A stretch of 50,160 nt of DNA from Bacteroidota bacterium (GCA_013286235.1 JABDGE010000020.1:1-50160); one strand, 5' to 3'. Positions 8,533 through 16,467 are shown, counted from the stretch's first letter. Notes: generated by a model not told the origin, from the letters alone. Program-made: numbers and translations.

Positions 8533-9405
8533 ATGGAAACCAAAAAAACGAGCAAAAACATTTTGGGAAAAATATGGTATTTCCCATTAACAAGGATTAT
8601 TATCGGGCTGGTAGCTTGTGTAGCAGCAGGAAAAATCGGCCAAATCGGATTTGATAAATTACTGGATCATACATCTATAAGTCATGAATATAAAAAGCTG
8701 ATAAGCGTATTAGTGGTGGCCGTAATAATTTTATTGGTTTACATAAATCTTTACAGGTATTACGAAAAAAGAAAAATCAGCGAACTATCAACTCACAAAG
8801 TCGGAAAAAACCTTCTGACAGGAATTTTATTGGGATTTGTTTTACAATCGCTTACCATCGGTGTAATTTATTTAAACAAAGGGTTTTCCGTAATTTCAGT
8901 AAACAGCATTGCTTACCTTATACCATCATTGGGAATGATCACAGCCGCCATTTTCGAAGAAACATTATTCCGGGGGATTATTTTCAGGATCACAGAAGAA
9001 AAATTGGGCAGTTATATAGCGCTGGCTATTTCCGCTTTAATTTTTGGCGCACTTCATCTTCTCAACCCAAACAGCACACTAATATCCGGATTGGCAATTG
9101 CAATTGAGGCTGGTCTTTTATTAGGCGCCGCCTATATTTACACCCGAAATTTGTGGTTCCCGATAGCCATACATTTTGCCTGGAACTTTACGCAGTCGGG
9201 CATTTACGGGGCATCAACTTCGGGCGGTTCGGTTACTAAAAGTTTGCTGACCACAAAAATAGCGGGCCCGGTAATAATTACGGGCGGACCATTTGGACCC
9301 GAGGGTTCGGTTCAGGCTGTATTATTTTGTTCGATAGCAACTCTCGTACTAATGGTGTTAAGCCACCGGCAAAACAAAATCATCAAACCATATTGGGTAA
9401 AATAA
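8533..9405 (+). CDS. CPBP family intramembrane metalloprotease
   Basis: A membrane protein of 290 residues with seven or eight hydrophobic segments. It carries the CPBP (CAAX protease and bacteriocin-processing, Abi) signature: EETLFR at 142-147 (motif 1 Glu-Glu and Arg), FGALHLLNP with His175 (motif 2), and IHFAWNF with His214 and Asn218 (motifs 3-4), which together form the intramembrane glutamate/histidine catalytic site. Substrates in bacteria are mostly unknown. Roles proposed for relatives include bacteriocin self-immunity and peptide processing. It stands alone, with no bacteriocin gene visible next to it. ATG at 8533 is the only sensible start. Confidence 0.88.
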   Translation: METKKTSKNILGKIWYFPLTRIIIGLVACVAAGKIGQIGFDKLLDHTSISHEYKKLISVLVVAVIILLVYINLYRYYEKRKISELSTHKVGKNLLTGILLGFVLQSLTIGVIYLNKGFSVISVNSIAYLIPSLGMITAAIFEETLFRGIIFRITEEKLGSYIALAISALIFGALHLLNPNSTLISGLAIAIEAGLLLGAAYIYTRNLWFPIAIHFAWNFTQSGIYGASTSGGSVTKSLLTTKIAGPVIITGGPFGPEGSVQAVLFCSIATLVLMVLSHRQNKIIKPYWVK

Positions 9406-9510
9406 CCGGTATGAAAGCCCAAAGGACAGCTGATTTCCCCTTTGCCTTAAGCACCACCGGTTTGTGTCTTATTTGTTATCGCCGCATTAACTGCCAAAAT
9501 ACCCTAAAAC

Positions 9511-9531
9511 CAAAAAAGCCTTCAGGCTTTC
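9511..9531 (-). terminator. Intrinsic terminator of the tRNA-Arg gene
   Basis: On the minus strand a perfect AAAGCCT / AGGCTTT hairpin (9516-9531, 2-base loop) is followed by a T-run (9513-9518). It lies 27 bases after the 3' end of tRNA-Arg, the expected place. On the plus strand there is no T-run, so it would not end the CPBP message efficiently. Confidence 0.7.
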
Positions 9532-9552
9532 GACCAAAGACTTTTGACTTTC
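9532..9552. repeat. Short 7-bp-period array (GACTTTT type)
   Basis: Three heptamers, GACCAAA, GACTTTT and GACTTTC, lie between the tRNA-Arg 3' end and its terminator hairpin. It is the shortest member of the periodic-array class in this window and, alone, would not be convincing. Confidence 0.4.
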
Positions 9553-9557
9553 CCCGG

Positions 9558-9631
9558 TGATCTCATCAGGATTCGAACCTGAGACCGACAGATTAGAAAT
9601 CTGTTGCTCTATCCAGCTGAGCTATGAGACC
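9558..9631 (-). tRNA. tRNA-Arg (anticodon TCT)
   Basis: The 74 bases fold as a full cloverleaf. The acceptor GGTCTCA pairs with TGAGATC (one G-T pair), the D arm is GCTC/GAGC, the anticodon stem ACAGA/TCTGT encloses loop TTTCTAA with TCT at 34-36, and the T arm is TCAGG-TTCGAAT-CCTGA. The discriminator is A and CCA is not encoded. It reads AGA codons. A promoter-like pair lies 19 bases upstream and a terminator hairpin lies downstream, so it is a single-gene transcription unit. Confidence 0.97.
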
Positions 9632-9649
9632 CGATAAAATTTTCGCCTG

Positions 9650-9680
9650 CAAAGATGCAAAAATCTGCAAAAAATGGCAA
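9650..9680 (-). promoter_or_regulatory. Candidate promoter of tRNA-Arg
   Basis: On the minus strand TTG (9678-9680) is followed after 20 bases by CATCTTTG (9650-9657). This matches the Bacteroidota primary sigma pattern TTG-N19-21-TAnnTTTG except for the first base of the -7 box. Transcription would begin about 10-13 bases before the mature tRNA. Confidence 0.5.
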
Positions 9681-9737
9681 CTGCTTGTGGTTTATTATCA
9701 ACCGGGTGTTAATAAAGAGCGGATACGCCCTGCGGCG

Positions 9738-10427
9738 TCAATCAAACTTATTATAGTTCCGCCCGTGGTTGGCATGCATGATGATGGTGTATTTTAAACC
9801 GATGGCGTAATAGGTGTAGTAATCGAACGATTTGGAATTGTTATCGTAATAGCCATCGAGCCCCTTGCCGATAATATAATAAAAGGCCGATGAGAAATTG
9901 GCCTTCAATAACGGTTCGTTAAACTTGTTTTTCAGGATGTTAAATTCATACCCGCCGGTTACCGGCACCATCCGGAGGGTGTTGGTGACATGGTTGGTAA
10001 TTTTTGGGGCGGAAATGTCGGTATTGTAAATGTTGCTTGCCATTACACCGAAGCCCGCACCCCCGTAAAAATTCCTTAGGGCATTTAAAACAGCGCTTTT
10101 GCCATCTTCGTAAAACACCCCCAGGTACAATTGCCCGGTCAGCGTCACTGCCCGGTATGTATTTTTAAAACTTTTAAAGTTACGGCTTTTAGGCGCCGCA
10201 GTTCCCCCAAGCATACCGCTTTGGCCCTGGAAACCGATGTTAAAAAGAGGGATTGGGTAATACGCGGCATCGACGTAAAAAGCAACATCGGTTTTTGGAA
10301 CATCCGCGCCGGCATAAGCAGTTGCCGCACCCGGGCCGCCACCCAAAGTAATTTGCTGGTAGCTGGTTTGGGCAATTATGGTGCCCGAAGAAAACAGGCA
10401 AACAGCGGTTAAAAAAATCTTATTCAA
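9738..10427 (-). CDS. Secreted outer-membrane beta-barrel-like protein, unknown role
   Basis: About 230 residues. I start at TTG 10427 (LNKIFLTAVCLFSSGTIIAQ), which gives a clean signal peptide cut after AQ. The frame is open to 10532, but the extra 35 residues look like untranslated leader. The mature part alternates polar and hydrophobic residues, is rich in Gly and Tyr, and has the spacing of an eight-stranded barrel (for example ITLGGGPGAATAYAGADV and YYIIGKGLDGYY). It recalls the TraO/PorT-type small barrels of Bacteroidota, but I cannot assign a family by eye. No conjugation genes are nearby, so a TraO role is not supported. It stands alone between tRNA-Arg and a long intergenic region. 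Confidence 0.6.
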   Translation of the reverse strand: MNKIFLTAVCLFSSGTIIAQTSYQQITLGGGPGAATAYAGADVPKTDVAFYVDAAYYPIPLFNIGFQGQSGMLGGTAAPKSRNFKSFKNTYRAVTLTGQLYLGVFYEDGKSAVLNALRNFYGGAGFGVMASNIYNTDISAPKITNHVTNTLRMVPVTGGYEFNILKNKFNEPLLKANFSSAFYYIIGKGLDGYYDNNSKSFDYYTYYAIGLKYTIIMHANHGRNYNKFD

Positions 10428-10838
10428 GTTAATTGGTAGGGGTTTATACGCTAATTGGTAAAGCGAAGATAACAACTTTGTTACATAATTCGCGTGTTTA
10501 AATAACAGGGGTAAAATACGGGTACGCTCCACCGTAATATTATACAGAACGCAGGGGTTTTGGTTTTAGATATTTATTTGCCAAATATTATCTATAATTG
10601 CAGTTAATTATAAGCCGTACAGATTCATAGCGGTTTCACCGGACAGGAATTCGTTGATTTTCGGCAATTTTCTTTTAAAGTCTGGCGTAAAACTGCCATA
10701 AATTGCAGGCGGATTTTATATCAAAAACTGCAATATTTGGCTAAAAAACAGATTTTTACATTTTTAAATTACAAAGTGTTTTTTTTACAATAAGTTAATC
10801 ATACTTTTATCCGATTTTTTTTAAAATAAACTTAATTT
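10428..10838. other. Intergenic region of about 410 bases
   Basis: The region lies between the divergent barrel and kinase genes and is AT-rich with several T-runs. Near its right end TACTTTTA (10802-10809) resembles a -7 box for the kinase gene, about 30 bases before its ATG, but no TTG is suitably spaced. I see no gene, repeat or hairpin of note. Confidence 0.4.
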
Positions 10839-11696
10839 ATGATCATAATTGCTGACGGTGGCTCAACTAAAACCAATTGGTGCCTGGTTACCGAAGAAGG
10901 TAAAAAGGTGTACTTTAACACTGAAGGTTACAATCCTTATTTTTCAGGAACTGAGTATATTGTTAAGTCGCTGAATGAAACGTTGCCAACCGACCTGGAG
11001 CTAGATGATATCACCGAAGTAAATTATTACGGCGCCGGCTGCTCAACCGACGAGATGCGCAAAATTGTTGAAGAAGCAATGAAGGCTGTCTTCACAAAAG
11101 CAAAAGTGTTCATTGGTCACGACCTCCTCGCTGCTGCACGGGCATTGCTTGGAAATAATGAGGGCTTCGCGGCTATATTGGGTACCGGCACCAACAGCTG
11201 CCTTTATGATGGTAAAACAGTAACCCATAACATTGATTCAGGCGCCTATATCCTTGGCGACGAAGGCAGCGGCTGTTATATTGGCAAAAAACTCCTTGCA
11301 GACTATTTGAGGGGCTACATGCCCGAAGCAGTCCGCAAAAATTTCTGGGAAACGTATAAGCTAACACCTGATGATATCAACGAAATAGTTTACACGCAAC
11401 CGCGTGCCAACCGTTTTTGCGCCAGTTTCAGCAAATTTGTGTATGACAGCCCGGTGCATATTGAATACTCCCGCAATATTGTGCGCACTTCGTTCGAGGA
11501 TTTTTTCCGCAACCTGGTAACTCACTACCCTGATTATCAAAAATACACCTTCAATTGTATCGGCTCCGTTGGCTACAACTTCAGGAATGTTTTGGAAGAA
11601 GTAGTGGTTGAGAACGGCATGGTTGTGGGCAATATTATCCGCTCACCGATAGATAATTTGGTGAAATTTCATCTGGAGCTGGCACACCATGTTTAG
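10839..11696 (+). CDS. BadF/BadG/NAGK-type sugar kinase (ASKHA fold)
   Basis: A 285-residue ASKHA-fold ATPase, very likely a cytosolic amino-sugar kinase of the N-acetylglucosamine-kinase type. Motifs: phosphate-1 DGGSTKTN at 6-13, catalytic-position Asp95 in GHD, phosphate-2 GTGTNS at 115-120, and GDEGSG at 140-145. All key residues are intact. It is followed by a terminator and, on the other strand, by the NUDIX-type regulator. A second, degenerate copy lies directly after pfkA, and the two align without gaps through at least residue 150. Substrate specificity is not readable. N-acetylglucosamine or N-acetylmuramic acid are reasonable candidates. Confidence 0.82.
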   Translation: MIIIADGGSTKTNWCLVTEEGKKVYFNTEGYNPYFSGTEYIVKSLNETLPTDLELDDITEVNYYGAGCSTDEMRKIVEEAMKAVFTKAKVFIGHDLLAAARALLGNNEGFAAILGTGTNSCLYDGKTVTHNIDSGAYILGDEGSGCYIGKKLLADYLRGYMPEAVRKNFWETYKLTPDDINEIVYTQPRANRFCASFSKFVYDSPVHIEYSRNIVRTSFEDFFRNLVTHYPDYQKYTFNCIGSVGYNFRNVLEEVVVENGMVVGNIIRSPIDNLVKFHLELAHHV

Positions 11697-11730
11697 TTAG
11701 TTTGCAGTCGCCGGTAGGCAGTTTGCAGTT
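11697..11730 (+). repeat. 7-bp-period array (AGTTTGC type) after the kinase stop
   Basis: Begins right after the TAG of the BadF-type kinase and contains AGTTTGC-like heptamers read in the sense of that gene. The opposite array at 11806-11863 follows the convergent NUDIX gene and, in that gene's sense, has the same units. The two genes thus share a same-sense 3' tail on each side of a terminator. Confidence 0.75.
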
Positions 11731-11758
11731 ATATCGCTTTTTAAAGTTGATAAAAATA

Positions 11759-11793
11759 GAAAAGAGCTAAGGTATAACCCACAGCTCTTTTTT
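11759..11793 (+). terminator. Bidirectional intrinsic terminator
   Basis: AAAGAGCT (11761-11768) pairs with AGCTCTTT (11783-11790) around a 14-base loop and is followed by a T-run. The A-rich left flank gives a T-rich tail on the minus strand too. It lies midway between the convergent kinase and NUDIX genes and would serve both. Confidence 0.75.
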
Positions 11794-11805
11794 ATTGAGG
11801 CAAAA

Positions 11806-11863
11806 CCTGCAAACCGACAACTGCAAACTGCTATGCTGCCAACTGCCCACTGCAAACTGCGAA
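11806..11863 (-). repeat. 7-bp-period array (AGTTTGC type) after the NUDIX stop
   Basis: About eight units, read on the minus strand as AGTTTGC, AGTGGGC, AGTTGGC and similar, starting at the very base after the TAG of the NUDIX gene (11864-11866). One unit is 8 bases long, the rest 7. It faces the 11697-11730 array. Confidence 0.8.
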
Positions 11864-12595
11864 CTATTTCTCCGTCTCATTATGAAAAATCTTCGCATAC
11901 TTGCGACGGTCGAATTTATACAGCTTAGCTGCGCGGTACGAAACGCCTTTTTGTTTCTCGTCAAGCTCCTTTAAAAATCCGTAGCTAAGCATTTTCTTGC
12001 GGAAATTTCGCTTGTCCAATTTCTTGTTTTCAACCGCCTCATACAGCGATTGCAATTGCGTAAGCGTGAATTTTTCGGGCAGCAGCTCAAAGGCTATAGG
12101 CTGGTAATTTAACCGCCTGCGTATTTTATTAAAGGCAGTGTTGAATATCTCGCTATGGTCAAATGCCAGCTTTGGCAATTCATTAACCGGGTGCCAGAAT
12201 GCTTTGCGGGCATACTGGGTTATCGGCCTTAACTCTTTTTGCCCGTTTATGCGGATCAGTGCATAATAAGCAACAGTGATCACCCTGCCCTGCGGGTGGC
12301 GGTTTACCTCGCCGAAGGTATGAAACTGCTGCATGTGCAGATCGCGCAAACCGGTCAGCTCGTACAAAATACGTTCAGCAGCATCATCGATGCTTTCATC
12401 CTGCTCAACAATGTAACCGGGCAACGCAAACCAGTCTTTAAATGGTTCCTCATTTCGCTCAATGAGTAATATCTTTAGTTCGCCTGCTTCAAAGCCAAAT
12501 ATTACACAGTCAACAGAAAAAACTGAATCAAATGTTGGTAACTTTACTTCCAAAACGCCGATAATTTCAGGTTGATAATTATTAATAATGGTCAA
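11864..12595 (-). CDS. NUDIX-type transcriptional regulator (NrtR/AraR-like)
   Basis: A 243-residue protein with an N-terminal NUDIX fold (about 10-150) and a C-terminal winged-helix region (about 165-243). The NUDIX box at 60-82 is degenerate: the REUxEE core expected of hydrolases reads RILYEL, so catalytic glutamates are lost. That is the known state of NrtR and AraR-type regulators, which use the NUDIX fold to sense a nucleotide or sugar effector and the winged helix to bind DNA. It diverges from pfkA, and a perfect 7-bp inverted repeat sits between them beside the pfkA promoter. The regulator probably controls pfkA and perhaps itself. This is inferred from context. Confidence 0.82.
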   Translation of the reverse strand: MTIINNYQPEIIGVLEVKLPTFDSVFSVDCVIFGFEAGELKILLIERNEEPFKDWFALPGYIVEQDESIDDAAERILYELTGLRDLHMQQFHTFGEVNRHPQGRVITVAYYALIRINGQKELRPITQYARKAFWHPVNELPKLAFDHSEIFNTAFNKIRRRLNYQPIAFELLPEKFTLTQLQSLYEAVENKKLDKRNFRKKMLSYGFLKELDEKQKGVSYRAAKLYKFDRRKYAKIFHNETEK

Positions 12596-12628
12596 CCGCT
12601 AATGTAAAAAAAATAAATTAAATTTAAT

Positions 12629-12645
12629 GGTGTAATTTTTACACC
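12629..12645. promoter_or_regulatory. Candidate operator: perfect palindrome
   Basis: GGTGTAA and TTACACC form a perfect 7-bp inverted repeat with a 3-base spacer. It lies 33 bases upstream of the NUDIX-regulator start and 31 bases upstream of pfkA, directly ahead of a -7-like box. Size and symmetry suit a dimeric winged-helix repressor. I saw no second copy in the window. Confidence 0.6.
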
Positions 12646-12646
12646 C

Positions 12647-12654
12647 TATATTCG
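12647..12654 (+). promoter_or_regulatory. Candidate -7 box of pfkA
   Basis: TATATTCG matches TAnnTTTG at seven of eight positions and lies 22 bases before the pfkA ATG. The -33 region is weak. The palindrome 12629-12645 covers the space between the two elements, so a protein bound there would block polymerase. Confidence 0.4.
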
Positions 12655-12676
12655 TCCCAAAAATTTTTTTGCTCCA

Positions 12677-13663
12677 ATGCCCAAAATTTCCAAACTCGCC
12701 GTATTGACATCCGGCGGAGATGCCCCGGGAATGAACCCCTGCATACGGTCGGTTGTCAGGACAGCTATTTACAATGGCTTAGATGTTACAGGCATCCGGC
12801 GCGGCTACCAGGGGCTGATCGATGGCGACATGTACCAAATGGAAACGCGGTCAGTAAGTAATATTCTGAACCTGGGAGGTACTATCTTAAAAACTGCGCG
12901 TTGCCTTGCTTTCCGTACCGACGAGGGCATGGAATTAGCCTATCAAAATATAAAAAAACACCAGATTGATGCAATGGTCGTAATCGGGGGCGACGGCACC
13001 TTTACCGGTGCGCTGCGCTTTTCGCAGAAATATCCTGACGTTGCCGTTATAGGCGTACCCGGAACCATCGACAATGATCTTTACGGATCAACCTATACAG
13101 TCGGCTTTGATACGGCTACCAATACGGTTATCCAGGCGATAGATAAGATACGCGATACCGCCGATGCCCACGACCGTTTATTTTTCATCGAAGTGATGGG
13201 CCGCGATTCGGGCGCCATCGCACTGCGGGCGGGTATTTCCTGCGGCGCAGAGGCAATCTTGCTTCCCGAAAAAGAAACCGCCATCGACGACCTGATCGAA
13301 AACCTGAAGAACGGGCAGCGTAAAAAGAAATCATCGAGCATTGTGATAGTTGCCGAGGGCGACAAGCATGGCGGAGCTTATGATATTGCCAAAATAGTTG
13401 AAAAAGAAGTAAAAAATTACGACATAAAAGTTACTATCCTGGGACATCTGCAGCGCGGGGGCAGCCCCTCCGCCTTTGACCGGGTGCTCGGAAGCCGGCT
13501 TGGATTTGCAGCGGTAAACGCCCTGATTGCCGGCGAATCGCAAAAGATGGTTGGCCTGGAGGCAAACCATATCAAGCTAACAGGGCTTGAAGAGGCTTTA
13601 ACCCAACACCAATTTAAACTGGAAGAAGATTTGATGCAGATGGCGGAAATACTATCTATCTGA
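12677..13663 (+). CDS. pfkA: ATP-dependent 6-phosphofructokinase
   Basis: Glycolytic enzyme phosphorylating fructose-6-phosphate to fructose-1,6-bisphosphate in the cytosol. The 328 residues match the short bacterial PfkA length. TSGGDAPGMN (11-20) and GGDGTFTGA (104-112) form the nucleotide site, and Gly in GGDG rather than Asp indicates ATP rather than pyrophosphate use. GTIDNDLYGS (129-138) contains the catalytic base at Asp132. MGRDSGAIALRAG and RGGSPSAFDR are substrate-site motifs. The next gene begins 2 bases after the stop and gapA follows, so the three form a glycolytic operon. Probable control is by the divergent NUDIX regulator. Confidence 0.96.
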   Translation: MPKISKLAVLTSGGDAPGMNPCIRSVVRTAIYNGLDVTGIRRGYQGLIDGDMYQMETRSVSNILNLGGTILKTARCLAFRTDEGMELAYQNIKKHQIDAMVVIGGDGTFTGALRFSQKYPDVAVIGVPGTIDNDLYGSTYTVGFDTATNTVIQAIDKIRDTADAHDRLFFIEVMGRDSGAIALRAGISCGAEAILLPEKETAIDDLIENLKNGQRKKKSSSIVIVAEGDKHGGAYDIAKIVEKEVKNYDIKVTILGHLQRGGSPSAFDRVLGSRLGFAAVNALIAGESQKMVGLEANHIKLTGLEEALTQHQFKLEEDLMQMAEILSI

Positions 13664-13665
13664 CA

Positions 13666-14514
13666 ATGATTGCAGTTGTTTATAGCGGATCAAATTATGC
13701 CGAATGGCGGCTTGCCGACAAGGACCTTGTTATTGCCTCATTTAAAACCGCCGGAATAAATCCTTACCTGAACGACGAAAAAAGCATCATCCAGCTGCTG
13801 AGTAAAAACATCAACCTGATACACCATGCCGAGGAGATAAAAAAGATATATTTTTTTGGCGCCGGCGCCTCATCGCCCGACCTGAAGGCCACGGTTCACA
13901 ACGCCTTATCCGCCTTTTTTAAATTCGGAAAGGTTACGGTTGAGCACGATATATCCGCCGCGGCAATCGCCTGCTGCAAAAATAGTCCCGGCATTATCGG
14001 CATCATCGGCAGTGGATCGAATGCCGCCTGGTATGATGGCCGCAAAGTTAAACCGAACAATTTTGGGCTGGGCTATATCCTTGCCGACGAGGGATCAGCA
14101 AACTGGCTGGGCCGGCAGCTGCTGAAATCCTATATGAATGAAACGCTCCCGGAAGGTATCCGGAAAAAATTTATAAAAAAATACGATTTCGACCGCAAAT
14201 CGCTGCTTGAAAAGGTGTACCGTCAAAAACAGCCGGCCTTATTCTTAAGCTCTTTTGCGGACTTTTTTGTCGAAAATAAAGAGGATCATTATGTGAAAAC
14301 AACCGTACGCAACGGCTTTGATAAACTGCTGAAAACCTATTTATTACCCTTGCATGATGAACATCCCGAAGCTTTTTTGTACTTTGCCGGCTCTGTCGCA
14401 GCAGGCTTTCAAACTCATTTATACGAGGCAGCAGCCGATGCAAATCTTAAGATCGCCAATGTCATAAAAGAACCCATAAACAATTTACTCACGTATTATT
14501 CAAGTAAAAATTAA
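13666..14514 (+). CDS. Degenerate BadF/NAGK-type paralog, likely pseudokinase
   Basis: A 282-residue homolog of the kinase at 10839, alignable without gaps over the first 150 residues. The phosphate-1 loop is destroyed: where the paralog has DGGSTKTN (6-13), this one has YSGSNYAE, losing the Mg/ATP-coordinating Asp and the Thr/Lys residues. Phosphate-2 is kept in form (GSGSNA, 115-120), as are Asp95 and a DEGS core at 141-144. The reading frame is intact and the gene is packed between pfkA (2 bases) and gapA (6 bases), so it is under selection in some role. Loss of ATP hydrolysis is inferred. A ligand-sensing or regulatory role is possible. Confidence 0.75.
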   Translation: MIAVVYSGSNYAEWRLADKDLVIASFKTAGINPYLNDEKSIIQLLSKNINLIHHAEEIKKIYFFGAGASSPDLKATVHNALSAFFKFGKVTVEHDISAAAIACCKNSPGIIGIIGSGSNAAWYDGRKVKPNNFGLGYILADEGSANWLGRQLLKSYMNETLPEGIRKKFIKKYDFDRKSLLEKVYRQKQPALFLSSFADFFVENKEDHYVKTTVRNGFDKLLKTYLLPLHDEHPEAFLYFAGSVAAGFQTHLYEAAADANLKIANVIKEPINNLLTYYSSKN

Positions 14515-15516
<1,002 letters not shown>

Positions 15517-15541
15517 ATCCAAATATCCTAAATTGCAAATT

Positions 15542-15568
15542 AGCCGGCCTTTAAAAGCCGGCTTTTTT
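15542..15568 (+). terminator. Intrinsic terminator after gapA
   Basis: A perfect AGCCGGC / GCCGGCT stem (15542-15548, 15557-15563) with an 8-base loop and T-run, 25 bases after the gapA stop. It closes the pfkA operon. Confidence 0.85.
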
Positions 15569-15585
15569 ATGTTTAAAGACCTTTA

Positions 15586-15680
15586 TACTTTGCACATAAG
15601 TATTGGCGCGTCAAATATGGTTTTGAATTGAACGACTTTAAAATCGTTGGAAAGCTGGGACCGATGCTGTGCTTTTTTTA
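15586..15680 (+). ncRNA. Weak candidate small transcript between gapA and hicA
   Basis: A promoter-like TACTTTGCAC (15586-15595) is followed by about 80 non-coding bases with a 5-bp stem AACGA/TCGTT (15631-15648). At the end is a stem AAAGC/GCTTT (15651-15675) running into a seven-T tract. The order promoter, stems and terminator is that of a small RNA, but no TTG element is found and the terminal stem is short. It could equally be a leader of hicA. Confidence 0.2.
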
Positions 15681-15695
15681 TTAATCTTTCACCTA

Positions 15696-15737
15696 AAAAG
15701 TTAATTTATTATTAACTTTTATTGGAAAAAAGTTAAT
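15696..15737. promoter_or_regulatory. Candidate HicB operator: three half-sites
   Basis: AAAAGTTAAT at 15696-15705 and its exact reverse complement ATTAACTTTT at 15711-15720 form a perfect 10-bp inverted repeat with a 5-base spacer. A third direct copy, AAAAGTTAAT, is at 15728-15737. The set overlaps the hicA promoter, the usual arrangement for autorepression by a HicAB complex. Confidence 0.7.
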
Positions 15738-15752
15738 AATAATTTACCTTTA
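15723..15752 (+). promoter_or_regulatory. Promoter of hicAB
   Basis: TTG at 15723-15725 and TACCTTTA at 15745-15752, spaced by 19 bases, fit TTG-N19-TAnnTTTG with one mismatch. Transcription would start near 15757-15759, so the ATG at 15757 could hardly be used and the ATG at 15772 is the better start of hicA. Confidence 0.65.
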
Positions 15753-15771
15753 TACGATGATTAAAAAGAAA

Positions 15772-15960
15772 ATGAAATCAAATGAACTGCTTAAAAAACT
15801 CAAAAATGACGGATGGTACTTAATCCGTGAAGCCAAGGGCAGTCATAAAATTTTGGCTCACCCTACTAAAAAGGGAACTATAACATTTCCACACCACGGA
15901 AGCAAGGAAATGAGAAAAGGAACCGCAGAATCGATTCTCAAAGACGCGGGGCTTAAATAG
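15772..15960 (+). CDS. hicA: HicA-type toxin (mRNA interferase)
   Basis: A 62-residue type II toxin with the small double-stranded-RNA-binding-like HicA fold. It opens MKSNELLKKLKNDGWYL, has the catalytic-His segment GSHKILAHP, then ITFPHHGSKEMRKGT and a C-terminal LKDAGLK. It cleaves mRNA when unneutralised. An upstream in-frame ATG at 15757 would add five lysine-rich residues, but it lies at the predicted transcription start, so 15772 is chosen. hicB follows 48 bases downstream. Expression is probably held down by HicB at the three half-sites upstream. Confidence 0.9.
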   Translation: MKSNELLKKLKNDGWYLIREAKGSHKILAHPTKKGTITFPHHGSKEMRKGTAESILKDAGLK

Positions 15961-16008
15961 CCCGCTATCTTTTAACTATATTAAACGCTCACTATTAAAG
16001 CACTAAAA

Positions 16009-16407
16009 ATGTTAAGTAAAAACGCTAAAATCAAATTTGACGTCGGGAAGACAGCCGATGGATTTGATGCTTATGCCAAAGATGGCGACGGAAGCATCGT
16101 AACAACCGGAAGTAGTTTGGCAGAATTAAAAGCTAATGTCCTGGAAGCATATAATGAGCATGCAGCCTATCACGGTAAAGAGAAAATAACAGAAGACGGT
16201 ATCGAATTTGAATTTGACATACCGTCATTCTTTGAAGGTTACGGAATAATCAATGCAAAGGCATTAAGCCGCAGAATAGGAATGAGCAACGTGCTTTTAT
16301 CTCAATACGTGAACGGCGCAAAAAAGCCGTCACCCAAACAAGTTGCTAAAATAGCGGCTGGTCTTCGCGAAGTAGGCAAAGAACTCGCAGAGTTGCAACT
16401 GGCGTGA
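16009..16407 (+). CDS. hicB: HicB-type antitoxin with HTH domain
   Basis: A 132-residue antitoxin. Residues 1 to about 60 form the HicB RNase-H-like domain (FDVGKTADGFDAYAKDGDG, then SLAELKANVLEAYNEH), which covers the toxin. The C-terminal half is an XRE/Cro-type helix-turn-helix (ALSRRIGMSNVLLSQYVNG, then PSPKQVAKIAAGLREVG) that would bind the operator upstream of hicA. The order toxin then antitoxin is standard for HicAB. A terminator follows 30 bases after the stop, so the pair is a self-contained module placed after gapA. Confidence 0.9.
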   Translation: MLSKNAKIKFDVGKTADGFDAYAKDGDGSIVTTGSSLAELKANVLEAYNEHAAYHGKEKITEDGIEFEFDIPSFFEGYGIINAKALSRRIGMSNVLLSQYVNGAKKPSPKQVAKIAAGLREVGKELAELQLA

Positions 16408-16436
16408 TAAGGATAAGTAGTAACATCCTAAAATGT

Positions 16437-16467
16437 AAAAAAGCCGGCCATCGGACCGGCTTTTTTA
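16437..16467 (+). terminator. Intrinsic terminator after hicB
   Basis: AAGCCGG (16441-16447) pairs with CCGGCTT (16456-16462) and is followed by a T-run. A-rich sequence on the left would allow some function on the other strand too. Confidence 0.85.

Noticed and set aside
8291..8593. 100-codon minus-strand frame upstream of the CPBP gene
   Set aside because: It overlaps the CPBP coding start, has no recognisable motif and unusual residue use. Most likely chance.
9738..10427. Conjugation protein TraO
   Set aside because: Only the general barrel form and length are similar. No tra genes are in the window.
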